The notes under the pieces: generated by a model
The model's input: only the letters and a program-made list of their open reading frames with translations
The model's database searches: none
Told to the model about the DNA's origin: nothing
Assembly (NCBI RefSeq): GCF_023008245.1
Contig: NZ_CP090145.1
Span: forward strand, 3,534,001 to 3,598,000
DNA length: 64,000 bases
DNA from: Flavobacterium sediminilitoris
Lineage (GTDB): Bacteria > Bacteroidota > Bacteroidia > Flavobacteriales > Flavobacteriaceae
Direction of reading: 5' to 3'
Made by a program: the position numbers and the translations under genes
Shown: positions 52,851-62,051 of the stretch, in pieces
Position numbering within the stretch: position 1 is the first letter of the stretch
How the letters are laid out: every line of letters starts with the position of its first letter

Positions 52851-54829
52851 TGAATTATTCTATTGATGTTAATATCGTAGATAATTGGTTTGTAATAAAA
52901 GGTAATACTGAAGAATTATTACAAAATAAAAGGTTATTTATATCACTCAAAAGACTTAATTATTCGATTGAAAATAATTTTGTTATTATCCCCTTTAGGG
53001 AGGAAACTCAGATAAAATCTCTTCAAGAAATTCAAAGTTTACTAAGTAAGTACGATTATAAATTTCAACTAACTGACAATACTCAAAAAGAACTACAAGC
53101 TTTTTCAAAAGAAGAGGAAAATTTTGAAGTGTTTAGCGAGAATGCAAGAGCGATTCGTGATAATGAGTTTAAAGAAAATCAACCCTTAGTAAATCAGTTT
53201 GATAAATTTCAGGAAGTTTTAAAAGAAACTTTAACAAGAAAACTATATCCCTTGCAATTATTGTCATCTTTCCATATGGCATTTGCTCAAAATTCTTGCA
53301 ATTTCGCTGTTCCAGGTGCTGGTAAAACATCAATAGTTTATGGAGCTTATGCGTTTTTGAAAAGTTTACCTAAAGAAGATCCTCGTCACGTAAATAAACT
53401 TTTAGTAGTTGGACCTCTTTCTTCCTTTGCTCCTTGGGAGAATGAATTTTCAGCGTGTTTCGGATATAAGCCAAACTCTTTTCGTATGTCAGGAGATAAC
53501 GAAATTTCTATCAAGCAAAAATTAGAACATTTATATTCACCAAACTCACCGGAACTAACATTAATTTTTCACGGTGGGGTTGACCGATTTCAAAATGACA
53601 TCATTGATTTTTTAAAGCGAAACAAAACAATGGTTGTAGTTGATGAAGCTCACAGAATAAAAAATCCAGAAGGTGTTTGGGGAAGAAGTGTAACAGAAAT
53701 ATCAAAAGAAGCAGTATCGAGAGTGATTTTAACTGGTACTCCAGTTCCAAATGGGTATCAAGATATTTTCAACCTTTATAAATTTATCTATCCATTCAAG
53801 TTTAAAGAAATTCTAAAATTTCATTATCACAATTTGGAGGATATGACTAATAATAACTCGACTGAATCACCAAGGGTACAGGAATTAAAAGACAACATTT
53901 CACCTTATTTTATTAGAATAAAGAAGAATGACCTCAAGCTTCCACCAATAGAAGAAAAATACATCCCAGTTGAAATGGATTCCCATCAAAGGGAAATATA
54001 TGATTTTATAGAATCCCAATATCTTCCTCACTTTAAAGAGAATAATTCTGCTACAGTTAAAGACATACTTAACAGAGCAAAACTTATTCGACTTAGACAA
54101 GCTTCAACCAATCCGTCACTTTTATCAAAAACTTTGAAAGATTCTTTGGAGAATAATGAGTTAACAGGTGAATTTGACCCAAATGCTATTTTTACTACAG
54201 ATACTGACGAGTTCATTAATGATTCCGAGTTCTTTAATAAGATAATAAATTATCCAACAGTTGAAACTCCAAAAAAATTTAGAAGTATTTTATCACTGCT
54301 TTTAGAGGAAATATTTCCTGAAAATGGAAAGGTAATTATTTGGACTATTTTCATTCAAAATGCTAAGGAATTGAAAACTTATTTAAATCAAAATGGTATT
54401 GAATCAAAACTTCTAATTGGAGAAATTCCGCAGGCTGAAAGAGAAGAAACTATAAAGGCGTTTAATGACCCTTTAAATAATGATTTCAAAGTGATAATTG
54501 CTAACCCATTTTCTGTAGCTGAATCAATTTCCTTGCATAAAGGTTGTCACAATGCAATATATTTAGAAAGGGATTATAATTGTTCAAATTTCATTCAATC
54601 AAAAGATCGAATTCATAGGGTTGGTTTAGATGAAAATCAACTAACAAAATATTTCTATATCCTGTCTAAAGACTCAATAGATGAAGTTATAAATGATAGA
54701 CTTCGATTGAAAATAGAGAGAATGGAAGAAATTATTAATGATGATATTCCTCTTTTTCAAAGAATTGACAATAATGATGAAACAGACATAATTAATGATT
54801 TAATCTCTAATTATGCTAGAAGAACTTAG
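52850..54829 (+). CDS. SNF2-type DEAH helicase of a defence operon
   Basis: A 659-residue superfamily 2 ATPase. Motif I AVPGAGKTSIVYGAY, Ia VVGPLSSFAPWENEF, II VVDEAHRIKNPEG, III LTGTPVPNGYQD; C-terminal lobe IIWTIFIQNAKELKTYL and motif VI QSKDRIHRVGL. The first 110 residues are an extra N-terminal module of unknown fold. SNF2 translocases in restriction-type systems (DISARM DrmD, Type I/ISP relatives) move on DNA. Overlaps its neighbours on both sides (1 and 17 nt). Confidence 0.88.
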   Translation: MNYSIDVNIVDNWFVIKGNTEELLQNKRLFISLKRLNYSIENNFVIIPFREETQIKSLQEIQSLLSKYDYKFQLTDNTQKELQAFSKEEENFEVFSENARAIRDNEFKENQPLVNQFDKFQEVLKETLTRKLYPLQLLSSFHMAFAQNSCNFAVPGAGKTSIVYGAYAFLKSLPKEDPRHVNKLLVVGPLSSFAPWENEFSACFGYKPNSFRMSGDNEISIKQKLEHLYSPNSPELTLIFHGGVDRFQNDIIDFLKRNKTMVVVDEAHRIKNPEGVWGRSVTEISKEAVSRVILTGTPVPNGYQDIFNLYKFIYPFKFKEILKFHYHNLEDMTNNNSTESPRVQELKDNISPYFIRIKKNDLKLPPIEEKYIPVEMDSHQREIYDFIESQYLPHFKENNSATVKDILNRAKLIRLRQASTNPSLLSKTLKDSLENNELTGEFDPNAIFTTDTDEFINDSEFFNKIINYPTVETPKKFRSILSLLLEEIFPENGKVIIWTIFIQNAKELKTYLNQNGIESKLLIGEIPQAEREETIKAFNDPLNNDFKVIIANPFSVAESISLHKGCHNAIYLERDYNCSNFIQSKDRIHRVGLDENQLTKYFYILSKDSIDEVINDRLRLKIERMEEIINDDIPLFQRIDNNDETDIINDLISNYARRT

Positions 54830-55793
54830 AAGGTATAGAAATTTTGGCACTCCAAATTATTTCTTTGAATTACTAAGTACATTAAAAGGAAATCAGGAAG
54901 CTAAATATACAATAACCGACATTGAAAAATTATTTTACAACCGAGTCATTGATGGTAGAAGTATTTTTGATGGTTGTATTGAAATAGCAATAAAAACAGA
55001 AATATTAGTATTTGAAAACGACTTTCTATCTTTAAGTAACGGTGTTATTGATTCTTTGAATAGCATAAGCCAAATGAAAGATAAATTCGTTGAATATCTT
55101 TTCAAGGCTTTAAAAGATGATGATGAATTTCACAAAATATTCTGTTCTGATTATTTATCCCACGACATAATTTACAAGTCGTTACAGATAAACAATCGAG
55201 CTTTTAGCTTAAAATATTCAAATTTTAAACAATTGTTAATTGACTTTGAGGCGATTAAAACTCATCCAACAACGGAATTAAATAGTTTTATTATTAATAA
55301 TCGCTACAAGAAACTATTTGATAAGACAGTCCTACCTGAGATTAAAAAAAGAAAGATTGGTATTGAGGAGTTTCGGAAAGCAATGGAGCAACAGCAAATT
55401 TATGGCGAAGAAGCCGAAAAGTTTGTTTTAAATTTTGAATTCGCAAGACTTAATGAGCAGAAAGAAATAGATTGGGTAGCTGAATACATTGTTAATGAAG
55501 GTTTCGATATAGCTTCATATAATCACGAGCTTGATGAATTACCAAATCGTTTTATAGAAGTAAAATCTTATGATGGTGAAACACCATATTTTTTCTGGTC
55601 TAGAAATGAATATTCTGTTGCGAAACGAAAGAAAGATGATTATTGGCTATACTTAGTTAATCGATCAGAAATGAATAAAACCAAGTATGTTCCAATTATG
55701 ATACAAAATCCATATGAGGAAATACTTAGTAACGATGAAAATTGGGATAAGCAAATTGAAAAATATAAAGTGGAATTAATATACCAACGCTAA
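54813..55793 (+). CDS. DUF3883 protein, PD-(D/E)xK-like nuclease candidate
   Basis: A 326-residue protein. The N-terminal two-thirds are helical; the C-terminal domain from about residue 200 matches DUF3883: EKFVLNFEFARL, Glu-rich helix, DIASYNHELDELPNRFIEVK, then WSRNEYSVAKRKKDDYWLYL. The Asp...Glu-x-Lys arrangement (F-IEVK) fits a restriction-endonuclease-like fold, so this is the probable nuclease of the operon. Its ATG lies 17 nt inside the helicase gene. Confidence 0.85.
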   Translation: MLEELRRYRNFGTPNYFFELLSTLKGNQEAKYTITDIEKLFYNRVIDGRSIFDGCIEIAIKTEILVFENDFLSLSNGVIDSLNSISQMKDKFVEYLFKALKDDDEFHKIFCSDYLSHDIIYKSLQINNRAFSLKYSNFKQLLIDFEAIKTHPTTELNSFIINNRYKKLFDKTVLPEIKKRKIGIEEFRKAMEQQQIYGEEAEKFVLNFEFARLNEQKEIDWVAEYIVNEGFDIASYNHELDELPNRFIEVKSYDGETPYFFWSRNEYSVAKRKKDDYWLYLVNRSEMNKTKYVPIMIQNPYEEILSNDENWDKQIEKYKVELIYQR

Positions 55794-55907
55794 AAGCCAT
55801 ACACATTTTGCAATTACTCACGGTTTTACGATTGGTTCTTGGTGTTCATGAACTGCGTTTCACACCAGCTAACACACAAGCCAAAAATTGCAAAAGAGTA
55901 TGTCTTT
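55793..55907 (+). repeat. Cassette-boundary hairpin element E1
   Basis: Starts at the stop codon of the DUF3883 gene. Arms AAAGCCATACACATTTTGCA (55793-55812, extending to ATT) and AATTGCAAAAGAGTATGTC (55886-55904) pair with only a few mismatches around a 70-nt loop. No gene separates it from E2; the two fill the 308-bp gap. Confidence 0.7.
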
Positions 55908-55935
55908 ACCAATACTAACTAGTTTGCGAAAAAAA

Positions 55936-56068
55936 GCCAGCAAGTAACAACGTATATAAAAAAAGCGGCTTTGGTGCTTAAACGAAAGATAAATAATAAA
56001 ATAAAGGTCAATAATTCGAAAATTTAATGCTTAAAAATTCGCTACTTTTCATACAATAACCGTTGGGC
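55936..56068 (+). repeat. Cassette-boundary hairpin element E2 (attC-like)
   Basis: Homologous to element B: AAAGGTCAATAATTCGAAAA and TGCTTAAAA in the loop, arms GTATATAAAAAAAGCGG (55952-55968) and CGCTACTTTTCATAC (56040-56054). It ends ATAACCGTTGGGC (56056-56068), whose GTTGGGC fits the integron R' consensus GTTRRRY. Confidence 0.75.
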
Positions 56069-56101
56069 GTTATATTATCGTAGAAATTTGTAAAAAACAT
56101 T

Positions 56102-56770
56102 ATGAAGTATAATTTGGGTATATTTTTTTATTTTTTGTCAATCGTTTTATTTGGACAAAATAAGTCTATGGATTATAATAAAAACCAAAGTGACTTTGAA
56201 TTTATTGCAAATGAAGATTTAAAAACAGAGTTTAACGAAAATGAAAATTCTAAAAGTAAAATTCAAATAATTGCTAAAATCACAAATGATTCTATAATTT
56301 CTATATATTTAAAAAACAACACTAAAGATACTCTAACTTTAAGCAAACAAGATTGGCATCTATACTTAATCCAAGAAGCAAAAAATAAAAATGGAAAATG
56401 GAAACCGATTGAATATTGGAGTTATTCTTGGTGTGGAAATAGTTATTTATCTGAAAAAATTACAAGTCAAAAAATAATTAAAACTGAAACTGAAAAATAT
56501 AATGGAACTTTTGAAACTGAAATAAGATTCAAATTTTTAATTGACAACAAAATATATTATTCAAATCAATTAAAATGTAAAATTGATATAACTCAATTTG
56601 ATATTCCTGAAGAACTTACAAAACATTCAACCTACAATAATGTTTTAAGAGCTTCTAATAAAGAACTTGCAGAAAAAGTAATGTTCTTAGAACCGAACTC
56701 AATGAAAGAATTTTCAGAAAAACATGAAATTTGGTTGAAAAAGATTACTGAAAAAAATAAAGGAAAATAA
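56102..56770 (+). CDS. Hypothetical exported protein
   Basis: A 222-residue protein with a signal peptide (FFYFLSIVLFGQ). The mature part is a beta-rich domain with the pattern of secreted Ig-like hypothetical proteins (SIYLKNNTKDTLTLSKQDWH; WSYSWCGNSYLSEKITSQ). The last 40 residues are helical. No known family. A single-gene cassette following element E2. Confidence 0.6.
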   Translation: MKYNLGIFFYFLSIVLFGQNKSMDYNKNQSDFEFIANEDLKTEFNENENSKSKIQIIAKITNDSIISIYLKNNTKDTLTLSKQDWHLYLIQEAKNKNGKWKPIEYWSYSWCGNSYLSEKITSQKIIKTETEKYNGTFETEIRFKFLIDNKIYYSNQLKCKIDITQFDIPEELTKHSTYNNVLRASNKELAEKVMFLEPNSMKEFSEKHEIWLKKITEKNKGK

Positions 56771-56781
56771 AAAAACTACCC

Positions 56782-57078
56782 ACAACAACCGTATCTATTG
56801 CGCAACATCTCTTTACGACTAATTTTTTAAAATAATTTACAAAAACAGCATAGCTTAAAAAAAGCTGTTTTTATATTCGAGTTTTTAAACATAGAGAATC
56901 GGAGTAAAACTTCTCGATACGCTGCGCACTCGAAGGGACGTAGATTGTGTTGAATGATTATACTCAAAATAATACTCCAAACCACCACTCCATCTGTTCG
57001 AGTGTTTTTTATGGAATAAAAAAAGTATCGAGAAATCGAAAACACAAACTTATCATCCTATGAGTATCTTATTCGTAA
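56782..57078 (+). repeat. Dispersed repeat, copy R4
   Basis: It shares the opening ACAACAACCGTATCTATTGC, a well-formed hairpin AAAAACAGC / GCTGTTTTT (56841-56872) and the REP-like CTTCTCGATACGCTGCGCAC at 56910 with R1-R3. It holds the 110-bp block that R1 has and R2 lacks. The rest of the 434-bp gap to the esterase shows nothing further. Confidence 0.75.
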
Positions 57079-57204
57079 TTTAATGTTTTAAATTCAAAAC
57101 AACAAACAGACGACTGTAACTTACGAACACTTACAAAAAATATCAAATCAAAACCCAAAAAATTAAAATTTAATAATAATTTTGAAAAAAATTATAAAAT
57201 CAGA

Positions 57205-57849
57205 ATGAACCTACACTACCTCATTAGAGAACCGAAAATACAACAAGAACAAAATCCAGTATTAATTTTATTACATGGTTATGGCAGCAACGAAGAAGAC
57301 TTGTTTTCTTTTGCAACCGAATTACCAGAAGAATACTATGTCATTTCCGTTCGAGCTCCTTACGACTTACAACCTTATGGACACGCTTGGTATGCCATAC
57401 ATTTTGATGCAGATGAAAACAAATTTTCAGATGATAACCAAGCTAAAGAATCGAGAGATTTAATAGCCAATTTCATAGACGAAATCATTGCAAAATATCC
57501 TATTGATAAAAACAAAATCACACTAATCGGTTTCAGCCAAGGAAGTATTCTAAGCTATGCCACTGCTCTATCTTATCCTGAAAAAATTGCAAGAGTAGTA
57601 GCATTAAGCGGTTACTTGAATGAAAACATTATTGCAGAAAACTTCAAAAATAAAGAATACAAACACCTACAATTTTTCATCTCACACGGAACAGTAGATC
57701 AAGTAATCCCTGTAGATTGGGCTAGAAAAGCAAAACCATTTATGGAAAACTTAGGTTTACCGGTTACTTATAATGAATATCCTGTAGGACATGGTGTTGC
57801 ACCACAAAATTTCTATGATTTTAAAAACTGGTTAGAGAAAACAAAATAA
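57205..57849 (+). CDS. Alpha/beta-hydrolase carboxylesterase
   Basis: A 214-residue cytosolic serine esterase of the phospholipase/carboxylesterase family: oxyanion loop LLHGYGSNEED, nucleophile elbow GFSQGS, catalytic Asp in GTVDQVIP and His in PVGHGV. Such enzymes hydrolyse short acyl or thioester substrates. It is the first conventional gene after the island and ends at the hairpin at 57901. Confidence 0.92.
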   Translation: MNLHYLIREPKIQQEQNPVLILLHGYGSNEEDLFSFATELPEEYYVISVRAPYDLQPYGHAWYAIHFDADENKFSDDNQAKESRDLIANFIDEIIAKYPIDKNKITLIGFSQGSILSYATALSYPEKIARVVALSGYLNENIIAENFKNKEYKHLQFFISHGTVDQVIPVDWARKAKPFMENLGLPVTYNEYPVGHGVAPQNFYDFKNWLEKTK

Positions 57850-57900
57850 TTATAACAACGACGTTGTTCCTCTCTTTCAATACAATATAAAAACAAGAAA

Positions 57901-57923
57901 AGCTCTACTTTTATAGTAGAGCT
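57901..57923. terminator. Bidirectional terminator
   Basis: Stem AGCTCTACT / AGTAGAGCT with a 5-nt T-rich loop, between the convergent esterase and fasciclin genes. Confidence 0.75.
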
Positions 57924-57951
57924 CTTCTAAAAACAAACTAAAACTAAACAA

Positions 57952-58521
57952 CTATGAGCGAGGTAGAACAACAGTATCTACCACATGTATAACGCCATTT
58001 TTTTGGTTCACATCGGCAATCGTAACTTTAGAACTGTTACCATTTTCATCTGTGATATAAATATCTTTTCCTTTCATCCAAGCTGTTAGTGTTCCACCGC
58101 TAACCGTTTTGAAAGCAAACTTCCCTTTTCCTTTTTTAATAGCAGCCATAATATCTTTTGAACTCCATTTTCCTGTAGCAACATGATATTTTAAAATAGT
58201 CTGCAACATTTCTTTGTTCTCTGGTTTTAGCAAAGTTTCAACCGTTCCTTTTGGTAATTTTGCAAAACCCTCATTGGTTGGAGCAAAAACAGTAAAAGGA
58301 CCATCAGACATTAACACATCTACCAAATCAGCCGCTTTTACCGCTGCTACTAAAGTTGTATGATCTTTAGAATTTACAGCATTTTCTACAATGTTTTTAC
58401 TTGGATACATTGGTGCTCCACCTACTTCAACTGTTTTTTCCATTTTTTGAGCATTCATTTGAGTTCCAAAAAATAAACTAAATGTTACTAAACCTATTGC
58501 TAAAATTTTATTCGTTTTCAT
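57952..58521 (-). CDS. Exported fasciclin-domain protein
   Basis: A 189-residue secreted protein: signal peptide (IGLVTFSLFFGTQMNAQ) and one FAS1 domain with FTVFAPTNEGFAKLPKG (H1 region), MLQTILKYHVATG and GVIHVVDTVVLP (H2). Fasciclin domains mediate adhesion, and some bind small phenolic ligands. It stands alone, divergent from thiol peroxidase. Confidence 0.92.
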   Translation of the reverse strand: MKTNKILAIGLVTFSLFFGTQMNAQKMEKTVEVGGAPMYPSKNIVENAVNSKDHTTLVAAVKAADLVDVLMSDGPFTVFAPTNEGFAKLPKGTVETLLKPENKEMLQTILKYHVATGKWSSKDIMAAIKKGKGKFAFKTVSGGTLTAWMKGKDIYITDENGNSSKVTIADVNQKNGVIHVVDTVVLPRS

Positions 58522-58635
58522 GTTATATGAATTTAAGTTATAATTGCATTTACGAGAGAAGTTTAATTTTGGTTTTAAAAAAATAAAAAAAATTTAAAAA
58601 GACTTTCAGTAAATGACAATTCAATAAATATTTAT

Positions 58636-58643
58636 TACTTTTG
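58636..58643 (+). promoter_or_regulatory. TAnnTTTG promoter of tpx
   Basis: TACTTTTG, 21 nt upstream of the ATG at 58665; it excludes the earlier in-frame start at 58641. Confidence 0.65.
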
Positions 58644-58664
58644 AACCTTATTAAAAAAGACATT

Positions 58665-59162
58665 ATGGCAACAGTAACTTTAGGCGGAAACGCAATACAT
58701 ACAAGTGGAGAATTACCAACAGTAGGTTCAAAATCTCCAGATTTCAAATTAATTAAAAACGATTTAGGAGAAGCTTCTCTATCTGATTTTTCAGGAAGCA
58801 AACTTGTTTTAAATATTTTTCCAAGTATAGATACTGGAACATGTGCTACATCTGTAAGAGAATTTAATGCAAAAGCTAGTCAACTAGAAAACACTAAAGT
58901 ATTATGTATTTCTCGCGATTTACCATTTGCTCAAAAACGTTTTTGTGGAGCAGAAGGATTAGAAAACGTAATCAACCTGTCTGATTTTAATACTGGAAAA
59001 TTTGGAAAAGACTTTGGATTAGAAATAACAGATGGTCCATTAGCAGGATTACATTCTAGAGTTGTTATTGTATTAGACGAAAATGGTGTTGTAAAATATA
59101 CCGAACAAGTAAGTGAAATTGCAGACGAGCCTAATTACGAATCCGCTTTAGCTTCCTTATAA
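58665..59162 (+). CDS. tpx: Thiol peroxidase
   Basis: A 165-residue atypical 2-Cys peroxiredoxin that reduces peroxides with thioredoxin. The peroxidatic Cys lies in PSIDTGTCATSV and the resolving Cys in AQKRFCGAEG, spaced as in Tpx. The N-terminus TVTLGGNAIHTSGELP and the C-terminal EPNYESALA are standard. Expressed with the following kinase gene 6 nt downstream. Confidence 0.96.
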   Translation: MATVTLGGNAIHTSGELPTVGSKSPDFKLIKNDLGEASLSDFSGSKLVLNIFPSIDTGTCATSVREFNAKASQLENTKVLCISRDLPFAQKRFCGAEGLENVINLSDFNTGKFGKDFGLEITDGPLAGLHSRVVIVLDENGVVKYTEQVSEIADEPNYESALASL

Positions 59163-59168
59163 TTTACT

Positions 59169-59543
59169 ATGAACTTTGAAAAAGATAATACTTTCTTTAC
59201 TGGCAGACTAAAAAGTATGGCTTTTGCCATAAAAGGAGCTTTTAAATTATTAACAACAGAACATAGCGTAATGGTACAGTCATCACTGGCTCTACTTGTA
59301 ACAATAGCTGGTTTTTATTTTAATATTACAAAAGTAGAATGGCTTATTCAAACACTAGCTATTGGTCTTGTATTAAGTATTGAAGGTCTAAACACAGCCG
59401 TTGAAAAAATTGCTGACTTTATTCATCCAGATTATCATGAACGTATTGGTTTCATCAAAGATATTGCTGCTGGAGCTGTTTTATTTGCTGCTTTCACTGC
59501 AATAATAATTGGTGGAATAATATATATTCCTTATTTATTTTAA
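59169..59543 (+). CDS. dgkA: Diacylglycerol/undecaprenol kinase family protein
   Basis: A 124-residue membrane kinase with three helices and the DgkA signature IEGLNTAVEKIADFI (Glu and Asn of the active site) followed by KDIAAGAVL. Gram-positive relatives phosphorylate undecaprenol; the lipid substrate here is unknown. Follows tpx by 6 nt. Confidence 0.9.
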   Translation: MNFEKDNTFFTGRLKSMAFAIKGAFKLLTTEHSVMVQSSLALLVTIAGFYFNITKVEWLIQTLAIGLVLSIEGLNTAVEKIADFIHPDYHERIGFIKDIAAGAVLFAAFTAIIIGGIIYIPYLF

Positions 59544-59549
59544 ATTCTC

Positions 59550-59557
59550 TATTTTTG
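59550..59557 (+). promoter_or_regulatory. TAnnTTTG promoter of ftsK
   Basis: TATTTTTG, 18 nt upstream of the ATG at 59576. Confidence 0.6.
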
Positions 59558-59575
59558 TAAAATAGTGCTCGCTAA

Positions 59576-62047
59576 ATGGCTAAGAAAAGTAACCAAGAAT
59601 CTAAAAATACAACTGCAACAAAAGAAAAAAAATCTTTTAATCTATCCAGACAACAAAAATTCAGTATTGGTGTCTTGTTAGTATTATTAGCTATTGCCTT
59701 ATTATTATCTTTTGTTTCACACTTTACATCAGGAAACTACGATCAAAGTCAAGTTAATGAAGTTCTTGATAGATCTGTTGTTACCTACAATTGGCTTGGA
59801 AAATTTGGAGCCTATTTAGCTGATTTCTTTCTATACAAAGGATTTGGTGTTGCCTCTTTTCTTTTTGTTAGACTTCTTTTCCTTGCTGGAGTTTATCTAA
59901 TATTAGATCTTTCGATATCAAAATTAAAAAGAACCATCTTTTGGGATTTTTATATCATCATCATTTTATCTGTCCTTTTTGGTTTCTTCTGGGACATTCT
60001 TCCTCAGCTAGCAGGAACAATTGGTTTTGAAATGAATCTATTTATTCAAGATTATATTGGAAAAGCAGGAACATTATTAGTCCTTCTTTTTGGAATCATT
60101 ATTTTTTTAATATTCAAAATAAAAATATCACCCGATACCATAAAGAATCTCTTTGAAAAACCTGTGAAAACATTTCAAGAGGAATTAGCTGATGAAAATG
60201 CTGAAAACATTTCAAAATCGAAAAATGAAAATATAACATCGGAAAATCTTACTGATAATTTTACAATTAAAGAAGATGATGATGTAATTTCTAAAATTGA
60301 ATTAAAACAGCCTTCTACTTTTGAAGTTAACAAAGAATCATTAAAACCAACTATTTCTAATTCATCCGAATTAACTTTAGAAACAAAACCAACCAAAGCG
60401 CAAGATTTAAATATTGAAGTTTCAAATACTTCAATCACTGATGATTCAGAACCAGTAAGCGATTTTGTAATTGAAAAAGTGGAAGAAGAAGAAATTGTAG
60501 AAGGAAATCTTGCCGCAAAATTAGTACAAGACTTTGGAGAGTTTGATCCTACATTAGAACTTTCTAATTATCAAGTACCACCAATAGAATTATTAAAAGA
60601 ATATGCCACAGGTGGAATTACCATAAACCAAAGTGAACTAGAAGAAAATAAAAACCGAATTGTAGAAACACTGAAAAACTACAGTATAGGTATTACACAA
60701 ATAAAAGCAACTGTAGGACCTACAGTAACCTTATATGAAATTGTTCCAGATGCTGGAATAAGAATTTCTAAAATTAAAAATCTAGAAGATGATATTGCCT
60801 TATCACTTGCAGCACTAGGTATTCGTATTATTGCTCCTATTCCTGGAAAAGGAACTATTGGTATTGAAGTACCAAACAATAATCCGACAATGGTGTCTAT
60901 GAAAAGTGTTCTTACATCGCCTAAATTTCAACAAGCAGAAATGGAATTACCTATTGCATTAGGTAAAACTATTTCAAATGAAACCTTTGTTGTTGACTTA
61001 GCAAAAATGCCTCACTTGTTAATGGCTGGAGCAACTGGACAAGGAAAATCAGTTGGGTTAAATGCTATTTTAGCCTCATTACTCTATAAAAAACACCCAG
61101 CAGAAGTTAAATTCGTATTAGTAGATCCAAAGAAGGTAGAACTAACACTGTTCAATAAAATTGAACGTCATTATTTAGCAAAACTGCCAGATACGGAAGA
61201 AGCTATTATAACCGATAATACAAAAGTTATCAATACATTAAACTCTTTATGTATTGAAATGGACAATCGCTATTCTTTATTAAAAGATGCAATGGTTCGT
61301 AATATTAAAGAGTATAATGAAAAATTTAAATTACGAAAACTAAATCCTGAAAACGGACATCGTTTTTTACCCTATATTGTACTTGTTGTTGATGAGTTTG
61401 CCGATTTAATTATGACAGCAGGAAAAGAAGTAGAAACGCCTATTGCTCGTTTAGCTCAACTTGCACGTGCAATTGGTATTCATTTGATTATTGCAACGCA
61501 ACGCCCTTCTGTTAATGTAATTACAGGGATGATTAAAGCCAATTTCCCTGCCCGAATTGCCTTTAGAGTAATGTCTAAAATAGATTCAAGAACAATATTA
61601 GATGCAGGAGGAGCAGATCAATTAATAGGTCGTGGAGATTTGCTATATACAAACGGAAATGACATGGTGCGTGTACAATGTGCGTTTATAGACACTCCTG
61701 AAGTAGAAAAAGTCTGTGATTTCATTGGAGGACAAAAAGCATATCCAGACGCTTACCTTTTACCTGAATATGTTGGAGAAGAAAGTGGCACGACTCTTGA
61801 TATTAACATTTCCGACAGAGATACTTTATTCAGAGAAGCGGCAGAAGTTATAGTAACAGCTCAGCAAGGAAGTGCCTCTTTAATACAAAGAAAATTAAAA
61901 TTAGGTTACAATAGAGCAGGTAGAATAATTGATCAATTAGAAGCTGCTGGTATTGTTGGACCATTTGAAGGAAGTAAGGCACGTTCTGTTTTAATTCCTG
62001 ATTTAGTATCATTAGAACAATTTTTAAATAATGAACAAAATAATTAA
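59576..62047 (+). CDS. ftsK: DNA translocase FtsK
   Basis: An 823-residue divisome protein that pumps chromosome ends through the septum and activates XerCD. Four membrane helices lie within residues 25-200, followed by an acidic linker (205-330), the RecA-like motor with Walker A GATGQGKSVGLNA and Walker B IVLVVDEFADL, and the C-terminal gamma winged helix (QQGSASLIQRKLKLGYNRAG). Length is typical of Bacteroidota FtsK. lolA overlaps or follows directly. Confidence 0.96.
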   Translation: MAKKSNQESKNTTATKEKKSFNLSRQQKFSIGVLLVLLAIALLLSFVSHFTSGNYDQSQVNEVLDRSVVTYNWLGKFGAYLADFFLYKGFGVASFLFVRLLFLAGVYLILDLSISKLKRTIFWDFYIIIILSVLFGFFWDILPQLAGTIGFEMNLFIQDYIGKAGTLLVLLFGIIIFLIFKIKISPDTIKNLFEKPVKTFQEELADENAENISKSKNENITSENLTDNFTIKEDDDVISKIELKQPSTFEVNKESLKPTISNSSELTLETKPTKAQDLNIEVSNTSITDDSEPVSDFVIEKVEEEEIVEGNLAAKLVQDFGEFDPTLELSNYQVPPIELLKEYATGGITINQSELEENKNRIVETLKNYSIGITQIKATVGPTVTLYEIVPDAGIRISKIKNLEDDIALSLAALGIRIIAPIPGKGTIGIEVPNNNPTMVSMKSVLTSPKFQQAEMELPIALGKTISNETFVVDLAKMPHLLMAGATGQGKSVGLNAILASLLYKKHPAEVKFVLVDPKKVELTLFNKIERHYLAKLPDTEEAIITDNTKVINTLNSLCIEMDNRYSLLKDAMVRNIKEYNEKFKLRKLNPENGHRFLPYIVLVVDEFADLIMTAGKEVETPIARLAQLARAIGIHLIIATQRPSVNVITGMIKANFPARIAFRVMSKIDSRTILDAGGADQLIGRGDLLYTNGNDMVRVQCAFIDTPEVEKVCDFIGGQKAYPDAYLLPEYVGEESGTTLDINISDRDTLFREAAEVIVTAQQGSASLIQRKLKLGYNRAGRIIDQLEAAGIVGPFEGSKARSVLIPDLVSLEQFLNNEQNN

Positions 62048-62051
62048 TACA

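Noticed and set aside
49672..55794. ACCAACGCTAAA direct repeat flanking the four-gene operon as a target-site duplication
   Set aside because: Copies at 49671-49682 and 55783-55794; the right copy overlaps codons of DUF3883 and 12 bp could be chance in AT-rich DNA. No transposase is present. Kept only as a note.
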